Shown here piece by piece: positions 27,401 through 34,700 of a DNA stretch of 64,000 nucleotides. The notes beneath the pieces were generated by a model. It had not been told where the DNA came from, made no database searches, and saw only the letters and a list, made by a program, of their open reading frames with translations. The translations under genes were made by a program, and so were the position numbers. The stretch comes from an uncultured Lachnospiraceae bacterium (GTDB lineage Bacteria > Bacillota > Clostridia > Lachnospirales > Lachnospiraceae), in assembly GCA_946405185.1 (NCBI GenBank), contig CAMJGH010000003.1, forward strand, positions 1 through 64,000, written 5' to 3'. The stretch's first letter is position 1; every line of letters starts with the position of its first letter.

Positions 27401-29612
27401 CGTCAACGTGTGGGAGACCCCGGCCACCGTCTGGGTGAAGGCGGAGAATCCGAATTACGAGACGGTGTATGACAGCGCGGTCGTCACCTTGACGAAGCGT
27501 GCGATCACGGTCAGCAAGACCGCCGGCTATGTGTATGACGGCACGGAGAAGGTGCTGGAGCTGACGGGAGATCTGGCTGTCGGCCAGGTGCCGGAAGAGA
27601 CAGTTACCGTTAACAACGCGGCCATCAAGGGAACGCTGGTCGGTGTTTATACCGATGTGACGGAGTACACGTGGTCAGTCGCCAAGGCGGACAAGTCCGA
27701 CAGCACCGGCAACTATGAGATCACCGTGCGCGGTCAGCTGACCATCACGGATGGCACCGGGGAGAACGAAGAGCCGGTGGATCCGGAACTGGTAGTCACC
27801 AAGGATGACGGGGAAGACGACACCAGAAAATATGCTGTCGGCGAAGAAGTGACCTGGACCATCACGGTCACCAATATCTACAATCAGGAGATGCCGCTCC
27901 TCGTTGAGGAAAGCCTGGACGTTGAGCTGGAGTATCCGGAAACGCTCGAACCCGGTGAGACCGTGACCATCACGGTGACCTACACCGTGACGGAGGCGGA
28001 CGTTCTGGCAGGCAGTGTGACCAATACGGTGACGGCGACCGTCGGCGAACTGGTGAAAGAGGCTGAGGATACCATTATCACCGAAGACCCGAACCCTGCC
28101 ATTGATGTAACCAAGACCATCACCAGCACCCCTGCCAACGGCGAGACCTACGACGTGGGCGAAGCCATCACCTATGAGGTGAAGGTGACCAACACCGGCA
28201 ACCTGACGCTGGAAAACGTCACGGTGACGGATCAGCTGAGCGAAGGCGCTGCCGGCACGCCGGTCTTTACCGATGCGGCAGGCGGCGAGGTGGACGGCCA
28301 GGCGGTGACATTTGCCTCCCTGGCGCCGGGCGAGACCAAGACTCTGACGGTTTCCTACACGCCGCTGGAGGCGGATGCCGGCAAGAAGATTCAGAACACC
28401 GCCATTGCCAGGGGTGAGACGCCGAATCCTAAGGATCCGGAAAACCCGTACACCCCGGAGGATGAAGACACGACGGATCCCGTTCCGGTGACGCAGAATC
28501 CTCACCTGACGGTTACCAAGGAGACCACCAGCGAGCCTGAAAACGGCGAAGCCTACGCGCTGGGTGAGACCATCACCTACAAGATCACGGTACTCAATGA
28601 CGGCAACGTGACGGTGACGGGCATCACGGTGACGGACGAGCTGACGGAAGACGAGTGGACGGTTGACAGCCTGGAACCGGGTAAATCCATGGAATTCACG
28701 ACGAGTTACATCGTGAAGGAAGCGGACATCCTGGCCGGCAAGGTGGTGAACGAAGCCACTGCGACGGGCACCAGCCCTGACCCGGACGATCCGGACGTTC
28801 CGGTCGATCCCGGTACGACGGAAGACCCGACCGAAGACCCGAAGGCCACGATCGAAGTGGTCAAGACCATCACCAGCACCCCTGCCAACGGCGAGACCTA
28901 CGATGTGGGTGAAGCCATTACCTATGAGGTGAAGGTGACCAACACCGGCAACCTGACGCTGGAAAACGTCACGGTGACGGATCAGCTGAGTGAAGGCGCT
29001 GCCGGCACGCCGGTCTTTACCGATGCGGCGGGCGGCACGGTGAGCGGCCAGACGGTGACATTTGCCTCCCTGGCGCCGGGCGAGAGCAAGACCCTGACGG
29101 TTTCCTACACGCCGCTGGAGGCGGATGCCGGTAAGGACATTGCCAATACCGCCATTGCCAAGGGCCAGGTGCCGAGACCTGAGGATCCCGACAACCCGGA
29201 CAACCCGGATGATCCGGATGATCCGAAACTGCCGGAAGATCCGGAGGATGAGGACACGACGGATCCCGTTCCGGTGACGCCGGAGCCGGATGATCCCGAC
29301 GAGCCGACCGAGACGCCGGACGAAGAGGAAATCCCGGACGATGACGTGCCGCTGGCACCGCCGACCCCGGCCATTGAGGACCTGCCGGACAACGATGTGC
29401 CGCTGGCGCCGCCCACCGGGCCGGCATCGCCGGTTCAGCCGACCCGCATCCCGATGGACCACGGGTATGAGGAGATCATCGACGACGAAGTGCCGCAGGC
29501 ACTGCCGGTGACCGGTCAGCTGCACTGGCCGATCATGCTGCTGGGCGCTCTCGGTGTCATGCTCCTGGCTGCGGCTGCGGTGATGCGCCGCCGGGACCAC
29601 GAAGAAGCGTAA
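21402..29612 (+). CDS. Giant LPXTG-anchored repetitive surface protein (InlB-type, MBG-like and DUF11-like repeats)
   Basis: Signal peptide RRIAALVLAVFMALTSPVSSLADD; Glu/Pro/Ala-rich stalk; FEGWYMDSEG...ITVYAKWR-type InlB repeats; MBG-like repeats; duplicated ENVTVTDQLSEGAAGTPVFTDAAGG units; C-terminal LPVTG, TM and RRRDHEEA. Confidence 0.9.
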   Translation: MMRVSKQTRRIAALVLAVFMALTSPVSSLADDDLVTIIPQETSAESAQPAGKEAETAVESESGQPEETTIVIPETETEAESAEGSGTEPETPAEPAVTDPVGSPAETDAAVSEEVTTEAGTEAVSEQASEETSAIPAETETEAAAPETDADTSEVTPEPGTEVSDEAPETEAVPAETEAPVPETPAPTTPAPVQEPAAPANPAAVFSGSTDTITVNVTAPEGAFPEGTRMVLKPVTSLAALSSIAGSADGTVSRIDAVDISFKYNGAEIEPATAISVSIQSAVIADVPGTKIVHLDDAGVVTDVDASLSEGEAVFESGEFSIYAVVETVIPRLTVTFQNGSTKIEEMYVKKADDADDLQTIIHDPGVGEMDGNQAFRGWTTDQNYTASSTFMTIDQVRADVKTRAEALTNKDAAVTYYAAIFTHFKVDYVDRVDHVSQGSETAEFPAYQTPAQASYTVNMNYTSTDDKRTFLGWLVREGSANIAGYEEGHLYKNGDVITITGDVTFEVYEPEGNWLIFVENGKGATYNAPQFIKSGENTSDAGLLEMNRFGYTFDGWYTGAPSATGEDPTGSKFVFGAPITEETRIYAKWKPVETANYTIVFWKQNVEANGYDFSRSVVLSGPTNTVINTVTATGNGDARVARVNGTAETYEGFHLNNYDQNVTITPEGDAVINVYYDRNVYTLRFFYARTYTYNNQLYVQVNCNNEGFLQGRANSRSLEQSLTYYSTRYPDYVREGGMNTWKDVNNTSVKGNPLNLVSETYLAKPEITAGSIPINNVTTDVVSNANTSARHTVNTTYYYLDVTVRYQQSLDGLWPTPNDAFVEQTMTRYNRDIGNYTTISPLLQGVWATGKNVGGKYSTMNMEQFVGDDTTAYFLTYWRFEPHYNYQYNVYFSALEGETGTVTYKGKPYVLQTDLSYVVANGQGWADRGAATDSGSGYWDVDSVTFNGTDRVGRVDTRNTGTINVYYDRQIFNIVYRDGIYIDGDNNQIDNKKDDKPLDEVAIVFDENISSYNKGGTHYYTPEAPEGFVFEGWYMDSEGKQPYTFTRMPQHDITVYAKWRQIEYRVFLHPNAGTSATDPTLDWGSDTQAMNFRRPYGSTISVPTGKRKGYEFIGWYTDEACTQVFSTAIKLNEANTTAYDKTTDFTDDMDPWGNGATYNKDVDRDWITKRYDLYAKWRLVLEGAPGIQVVYDENTAGGGKEGSAPTDSTLYAEASNAAAGPASKPADATKRVFSHWVVQKYEGGAFVDTNVTVLPGQPFAVLRANARVEELEGSTEEEPKYSYTVQLKAVYINLQEKTPTHIYWYSNYGSENDGKGTLYRKDDPIKINQGVDVLGVQVRDGYEFLGWTKVKGGTESDLWLTYDKETGKFTLDGNEVKQVAADEELPYEDMYAVWKRLPGSYVVHHYLKGTEIKVAEDVEGNAEIGATSTAEAASEYLPAFQSLTPAVNSYSPSQTITIDEDAAKNVITVYYTLPVTVTVADKKAVYNGETQYGYAGTEDGTLTVTGLLAGDTVKALFYTPSSGKNVGTYENGTFRNDPTIENAAKVEVSYYTFTKTPGKLTITKAPAEDLGLTVTSYEGPYDAASHSVTATPTVTDGTTLYYSLDQTEWTTTKPVYTHVADTTPTVTVYVKAENPNYETATADGTVKIIPIPVTITAANSSKVYGNPDPTFDDATMTGNLTGELGDIDLQVSRTNADVQDVGTYNDVLTISSDKETLDTTYTDYVFTIEPGDFEITKAGTLTVTTTDYNAPYDAKSHSITATASVMEGTTLYYSTVDPASEGFEESNWTTVNPAYTNVADTPVKVYVKAVNPNYEPAFGSATVTITKLPVTITAANSSKVYGNSDPTFANATMTGNLTGELGDIDLKVSRTNAGVEAVGTYNGVLTISSTKEALDTAYTNYVFTIIPGDFEITKSRRLTIQAEGYTGVYDGAGHSITVTVGVAEAEPQMSPAAAGRGVRALGDTRAAALPEGTTLYYSTVNPASEAFTEADWKTENPAFVNVWETPATVWVKAENPNYETVYDSAVVTLTKRAITVSKTAGYVYDGTEKVLELTGDLAVGQVPEETVTVNNAAIKGTLVGVYTDVTEYTWSVAKADKSDSTGNYEITVRGQLTITDGTGENEEPVDPELVVTKDDGEDDTRKYAVGEEVTWTITVTNIYNQEMPLLVEESLDVELEYPETLEPGETVTITVTYTVTEADVLAGSVTNTVTATVGELVKEAEDTIITEDPNPAIDVTKTITSTPANGETYDVGEAITYEVKVTNTGNLTLENVTVTDQLSEGAAGTPVFTDAAGGEVDGQAVTFASLAPGETKTLTVSYTPLEADAGKKIQNTAIARGETPNPKDPENPYTPEDEDTTDPVPVTQNPHLTVTKETTSEPENGEAYALGETITYKITVLNDGNVTVTGITVTDELTEDEWTVDSLEPGKSMEFTTSYIVKEADILAGKVVNEATATGTSPDPDDPDVPVDPGTTEDPTEDPKATIEVVKTITSTPANGETYDVGEAITYEVKVTNTGNLTLENVTVTDQLSEGAAGTPVFTDAAGGTVSGQTVTFASLAPGESKTLTVSYTPLEADAGKDIANTAIAKGQVPRPEDPDNPDNPDDPDDPKLPEDPEDEDTTDPVPVTPEPDDPDEPTETPDEEEIPDDDVPLAPPTPAIEDLPDNDVPLAPPTGPASPVQPTRIPMDHGYEEIIDDEVPQALPVTGQLHWPIMLLGALGVMLLAAAAVMRRRDHEEA

Positions 29613-29631
29613 AGAACGAAAGGAACTGCAG

Positions 29632-29660
29632 CACGCCGGGCCATGTGCCCGGCGTGTTTT
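29632..29660 (+). terminator. Rho-independent terminator
   Basis: cacgccgggc-catgt-gcccggcgtg-tttt; near-identical stem to the terminator at 20961. Confidence 0.8.
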
Positions 29661-29680
29661 GCGACTGTTGCTTCTGTCAG

Positions 29681-29709
29681 TTGACAGTCCCGGAAACCGT
29701 CGGTATCAT
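29681..29709 (+). promoter_or_regulatory. Sigma-70-type promoter (TTGACA-N17-TATCAT)
   Basis: ttgaca at 29681-29686, 17 nt spacer, tatcat at 29704-29709. Confidence 0.65.
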
Positions 29710-29749
29710 GAAGTTGCGACACGAAATTTCCCTGACAGGAGGTAATGCC

Positions 29750-30283
29750 ATGGGACTGTTTTCGAAATTGCTGGGAGATGCCGGTGAGAAGCTTCTGAAA
29801 GAGGCCGCCGGCGCGGTGAAGAAGGCTGCCGCGGAGAAGAAGCAGGCGCAGACAAACGCATCCAAACCGGATACATGGGATGCGCCGGCGGCGGAGCCTT
29901 CATGGGATGAGCCGGTATCGGAGGCGCCCGCCTTCAGCCCGTCGGGGGATTCCTGGGGCCCCGTCATGCCGGCGGAAGAGTGCCAGTTCAACTACGGCGG
30001 AACGTTCGCGCAGTATTTTGACCATGTCTTTCGCGAGGACTTTCCGCAGTACCGCCTGGAGCGTGAGCAGGTGAGCGGCGACACGCTGGTGTACACCTTC
30101 TGGCAGGGGCCGTCAAAGGCTCTGGTGGTGGAGGTGCTGCCGCAGAGTTCTGCCCGCCAGAAACTGCGGCGCGACAGCCTGCGTGCCGGCATTCCGTACC
30201 TGCGTTTTTACCACAACCATGACGGCTGGTGGAACACCCGCTCGTACGTGGACCGGCGCGTGAAAGCCGCGCTGGGTATCTGA
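29750..30283 (+). CDS. Small uncharacterised protein with a restriction-endonuclease-like (PD-(D/E)XK-like) C-terminal region
   Basis: MGLFSKLLGDAGEKLLKEAAG N-terminus; FDHVFREDFPQYRLEREQ...KALVVEVLPQSSARQKLRRDSLRAGIPYLRFYHNHDGWWNTRSYVDRRVKAAL; RBS aggaggtaatgcc. The fold assignment is inference. Confidence 0.6.
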   Translation: MGLFSKLLGDAGEKLLKEAAGAVKKAAAEKKQAQTNASKPDTWDAPAAEPSWDEPVSEAPAFSPSGDSWGPVMPAEECQFNYGGTFAQYFDHVFREDFPQYRLEREQVSGDTLVYTFWQGPSKALVVEVLPQSSARQKLRRDSLRAGIPYLRFYHNHDGWWNTRSYVDRRVKAALGI

Positions 30284-30486
30284 ATCTGCCGGATTGCCGG
30301 AAGAGAAGGCTTTACAGCGCCTGCGGCGGGCCCGGCATGAACCTCTAAGGTGCTTCGCAGGCAGCCGGTTCATGTACGGTCTGGTACATCCAGGAATTAT
30401 CCTGGATTTAACGGGTTCTCTTTTCGGTTTCCATGGCGCCCCGGGTCCTCCCGGGGCGTCTCTTGCATCAAAGAACGGGAGCCGCC
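30284..30486 (+). ncRNA. Candidate structured RNA preceding the RT (unclassified)
   Basis: About 200 nt with no convincing ORF; perfect hairpins at 30388-30407 (atccagga/atta/tcctggat) and 30437-30458 (cgccccggg/tcct/cccggggcg); interleaved complementary pairs gcctgcg 30319-30325 with cgcaggc 30356-30362, and catgaacc 30336-30343 with ggttcatg 30367-30374. Confidence 0.5.
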
Positions 30487-31701
30487 ATGTCCATGCTCGA
30501 TCTTTTGTCTTCCCCGGATACGTGGGAGGCTTTCTATCGCTATAAAACGTCGCTCATCTGCCCGGAGGCTGAAGCAGAAGCCCTGCGGGCGTTCATCGAT
30601 GCGCGCGTTTACCTTCCGGTCTGTGAAGGCATGGCAGCGGGACATCGCTTTGCCCTGCCGCGGCGCGCCGTCATCAGCAAGATGGGCACCCAGAAGAAGC
30701 GGGTGGTCTACATCTACCCGCCGGCGGAGAATATGGTGTGCAAGCTGCTGACGTGGCTGCTGCTGCGCCGGTACGATGAGCTGTTTGCGGACGGGCTGTA
30801 TTCGTTCCGGCCGGGGCGCACGGCCAAAGACGCGGTGCGGAAGTTTCTTAGGACGCCCGGCATCCGGCAGCAGTACACGTATAAAGCGGATATCCACAAC
30901 TATTTCAATTCGGTTCCGGTGGAACGCCTGCTGCCGGCCGTCCGGGAGGCGGTGGGAGAGGATGAACGCCTGTGCACCTTTTTGTGCGGGCTGCTGGAGG
31001 AGCCGGAGGTGCTGGAGGGCGGAAAGCCCATCCGGGAAGAGAAGGGCATGATGGCCGGCACGCCGCTGTCCTCCTTCTACGCCAACCTGTATCTGAAAGA
31101 ACTGGACGCGCACTTTGAGGAGGCCGGCGTTCCTTACGCCCGCTATTCGGACGATATCCTGGTGTTTGCGGACACCCGGGAGGAGGCGGAAGCCCACGCG
31201 GCATTCATCCGTCAGTTCCTTTCCGAAAGAGGCCTTTCCATCAATCCGGAGAAGGAGACGTTTACCGCCCCCGGCGAGCCGTGGGTGTTCCTGGGGTTTG
31301 AAGTGGCAGGAGATCGCGTGGACATCGCGCCGGCCACGGTGAAGAAACTGAAGCAGAAGATGCGCCGCAAGGCGCGCGCGCTCACCCGCTGGGCTGCGCG
31401 GAATGGCGTGGAGCCGGAGAAGGCGGCCAAAGCCTTCATCCGCGTGTTCAACCGGAAACTTCTGGAGGGGCCGGCGGCCGCGGACGGCGCGCATGAGCTG
31501 ACCTGGAGCCGGTGGTTCTTCCCGGTGATCACCACCACCGACAGCCTGCACGTGATCGACCGCTACGCGCAGGAGTGCCTGCGGTACATCCTCACCGGCA
31601 CCCGCACCAAGGCGCGCTACCGCGCCCGGTACGAAGACCTGAAGGCGCTGGGCTACCGCAGCCTGGTGCACGAGTATTACGCATTTGAAAAAACGGTATG
31701 A
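30487..31701 (+). CDS. Stand-alone reverse transcriptase (unclassified lineage)
   Basis: RT motifs: KKRVVYIYPPAENMVCKLL, YSFRPGRTAKDAV, YKADIHNYFNSV, GMMAGTPLSSFYANLYLKELD, YARYSDDILVFA, GLSINPEKE, FLGFEV; C-terminal extension ending KARYRARYEDLKALGYRSLVHEYYAFEK. Confidence 0.9.
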   Translation: MSMLDLLSSPDTWEAFYRYKTSLICPEAEAEALRAFIDARVYLPVCEGMAAGHRFALPRRAVISKMGTQKKRVVYIYPPAENMVCKLLTWLLLRRYDELFADGLYSFRPGRTAKDAVRKFLRTPGIRQQYTYKADIHNYFNSVPVERLLPAVREAVGEDERLCTFLCGLLEEPEVLEGGKPIREEKGMMAGTPLSSFYANLYLKELDAHFEEAGVPYARYSDDILVFADTREEAEAHAAFIRQFLSERGLSINPEKETFTAPGEPWVFLGFEVAGDRVDIAPATVKKLKQKMRRKARALTRWAARNGVEPEKAAKAFIRVFNRKLLEGPAAADGAHELTWSRWFFPVITTTDSLHVIDRYAQECLRYILTGTRTKARYRARYEDLKALGYRSLVHEYYAFEKTV

Positions 31702-31738
31702 GATCATCCGCGGCCGTCAGGCCGGGATGATCTTTTTT
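31702..31738 (+). terminator. Rho-independent terminator after the RT
   Basis: gatcatcc-gcggcc-gtca-ggcc-ggg-atgatc followed by ttttttt. Confidence 0.8.
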
Positions 31739-34700
31739 TCGGCGGTGGCCAGCATCAGCTTGATGCGGTTGAGCTGGTTCACTTCACTGGCGCCGGGGTC
31801 GTAGTCCACGGCGATGATGTTGGCCTGCGGGTGCGCGGCGCGCAGCTGCTTGATGACGCCTTTGCCCACCACGTGGTTGGGCAGGCACCCGAAGGGCTGG
31901 CAGCAGACGATGTTGTCCACGCCTTCTTCCATGAGTTCAAGCATCTCACCGGTCAGGAACCACCCTTCGCCGGTCATGTTGCCGAGCGACACATAGTCTT
32001 TAGCCATGTCGGCGAGGTGCCGGATGTGCCCCGGCGCCGTAAAGTGGCAGGAGCGGGCGCATTCGGCAGTAATGGTCTTTCGCATGTTTTCGATGAGGCG
32101 GATGCCTATGTCCGCCAGCCGGGCCATAGCCTTTTTCTGCCCCAGGTGCTCTGCCTTAAAGTTCGTGTTATAGAACGAGTAGAGGAAGAAATCCACCAGA
32201 TCCGGCACCACCGCTTCGGCGCCTTCGGCTTCCAGCAGCTCCACCAGATGGTTGTTGGCGGCCGGCGAGAACTTCACGAGGATCTCCCCGACGATGCCCA
32301 CGCGGGGCTTGCGCTCCTCTCGGACGGGCAGGGCGTCAAACTCCCGGATGATGCCGCGGCAGTTTTCCCGGAAAGCGGCGAACGACGTGGTGCGGCGCAG
32401 CGTCTCGATGCAGATCTTCTTCCATTTTTCATGCAGGGCGTTGGCAGAGCCGGGCGTCAGCTCGTACGGCCGCATGCGGTAGAGCACGCGCATGAACAGA
32501 TCCCCATACATCAGCGACTGAATGATGTGCAGCAGCATGGGCAGCGTCCAGGTGAGGCCGCTGTTTTTTTCCAGCCCCTGCACGCTCACCGAGAGCACCG
32601 GGATGTAGGCGAAGCCTGCTTTTTTCAGCGCCCGGCGGATGAAGCCGATGTAGTTGCTGGCGCGGCACCCGCCGCCGGTCTGCGTGATCAGCACCGCGGT
32701 GTGCGAGAGGTCGTACCGGCCGGAGAGGAGGGCGTCCATGATCTGCCCGACCACCAAAAGCGACGGGTAACAGGCATCGTTGTTGACAAAGCGCAGGCCG
32801 GTGTCCACCGCATGGCGGCTTTCGGGCAGCACTTCGATGCGGTAGCCGTCCGCGCGCAGCGCCTCCTGCAGCAGATCGAAGTGGATGGGCGACATCTGCG
32901 GCGCCAGGATGGTGTACTGTTCATCGACGCGCATCTCGCGCGTGAACTCCGGGCGGTCAAAGGCCGCCGAACGGACTTCCCGCAGCGCGGTCCGCTTTTC
33001 CCGTTCCCGGATGGCCGCGATCAGCGACCGGATGCGGATGCGGGCGGCGCCGAGGTTGTTGACTTCGTCGATCTTCAGGCAGGTGCAGATCTTGCCGGCG
33101 GCGGTCAGGATATCGGCCACCTGGTCGGTGGTCACGGCGTCCAGTCCGCAGCCGAAGGAGTTGAGCTGCACCAGATCCAGATCGTCGCGCTCACGCACGA
33201 ACGACGCCGCGCGGTAGAGCCGCGAGTGGTACATCCACTGGTCCATGGAAATGAGCGGCCGGTCGGCTCTGGCCAGGTTCGAGACGGAATCCTCCGTGAG
33301 TACCGCCAGCCCGTAGGAGGCGATCATCTCCGGGATGCCGTGGTGGATCTCCGGATCGCCGTGGTAGGGGCGCCCGGCGAGAACGATGCCGTGCCGGTGG
33401 TTGGCTTCCATCCACTGCAAGGCCTTGCGGCCTTCTTCCTCCACGTCGGCGCGCACGGCGGCCAGCTCCCGCCAGCCGGCCAGCGCTGCGGCGCGGATCT
33501 CTTTCTTTCCGATGCCGTACTCTTTTTCGAAGAACGCCGCCAGCTGATCCGAGAGCGTCTTCTCATCGGTGAACGGCAGGAACGGGTGCAGGAAGCGCAC
33601 GCCTTCCGCCGCCAGTTCCTCCACGTTGTTGCGGATGTTTTCGGGGTAGGAGGTGACGATAGGACAGTTGTAGTGGTTCTGCGCCTCCGGCGTCTCGTTG
33701 CGCTCGAGCGGGATGCTGGGGTAGAAGATGGTCTTCACGCCCTGCCGGATCAGCCACGTGACGTGCCCGTGTGCGAGCTTGGCCGGGTAGCACTCGCTCT
33801 CGCTGGGAATGGATTCGATGCCCAGCTCGTACAGCGCGTGCGTGGAGTCCGGCGACAGCTTCACCGAGAAGCCGAGTTTCCGGAAAAAGACGGCCCAGAA
33901 CGGATAGTTTTCGTAGAGGTTCAGTACCCGCGGGATGCCGATCGCGCCGCGCGGGGCTTCGGCCTCCGGCAGCGGCTCGTAGCCGAACACGCGGTGGTAT
34001 TTGTAGTCAAAGAGGTTGGGAACGTGCTCCGCGTTCCGCTCTTTTCCCAGACCGCGCTCGCAGCGGTTGCCGGTGATGTGGCGGCGGCCGTCGGCGAAGC
34101 GGCTGACGGTCAGCAGGCAGTGATTGGTGCATCCCTGGCAGCGCGTGAGGGTGGTCTTCACCGTGAGGGTTTCGATCTCCTCCAGCGGCAGCATGGTGGT
34201 GGCCTGCCCGCTGTGACGCTCGCGGGCGATCAGTGCGGCGCCGAACGCGCCCATGAGGCCTGCGATGTCCGGCCGGATCACGGTCGTTCCGGCCACGCGC
34301 TCAAAGGCCCGCAGCACGGCATCATTGTAAAACGTGCCGCCCTGCGCCACGATCTTCCGGCCCAGATCGCCGGGGCCGTTCACCTTGATCACCTTGAAGA
34401 GCGCATTTTTGATCACGGAGTAGGCGAGGCCGGCGGAGATATCCGCCACTTCCGCGCCTTCCTTCTGCGCCTGCTTGACGTTGGAGTTCATGAAGACCGT
34501 GCAGCGCGTGCCCAGATCGGTCGGGTGTTTGGCGTAGAGCGCCTCCTTTGCGAAGTCCTGCACGGAGTAGTGGAGCGACCGCGCGAAGGTTTCCAGAAAC
34601 GACCCGCAGCCGGAGGAGCAGGCTTCGTTCAGCTGGACGGAATCCACTGCGCCGTTCTTGATGCGGATGCACTTCATGTCCTGCCCGCCGATGTCCAGGA

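Noticed and set aside
26085-29120. CRISPR-like regularly spaced repeats
   Set aside because: Repeat units are hundreds of bp, in-frame and protein-coding; not a CRISPR array.
27675-29600. 641 aa minus-strand ORF
   Set aside because: Antisense of DUF11-like repeats in a well-supported sense CDS.
30433-30486. Upstream extension of the RT ORF (MAPRVLPGRLLHQRTGAA)
   Set aside because: It would translate through the strong 30437-30458 hairpin and has no RBS; ATG at 30487 with a GGGAG-like SD fits better.
30284-31701. Retron interpretation of the RT locus
   Set aside because: The RT lacks clear NAxxH and VTG motifs, and no a1/a2 flanking inverted repeat enclosing an msr-msd layout was recognised; kept as an unclassified RT plus RNA.
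21402-31701. Diversity-generating retroelement (adhesin as variable target of the RT)
   Set aside because: No TR/VR-like near-repeat with adenine-specific differences was seen between 30284-30486 and the adhesin or the small ORF 3' ends, and RT motif 4 is not DGR-type. A local self-alignment could overturn this.
30284-31740. Group II intron
   Set aside because: agccggttcatgtacggtct faintly resembles a domain V fragment, but it lies upstream of the ORF, is too short, and no intron boundary or 34 nt domain V was found downstream of the ORF.
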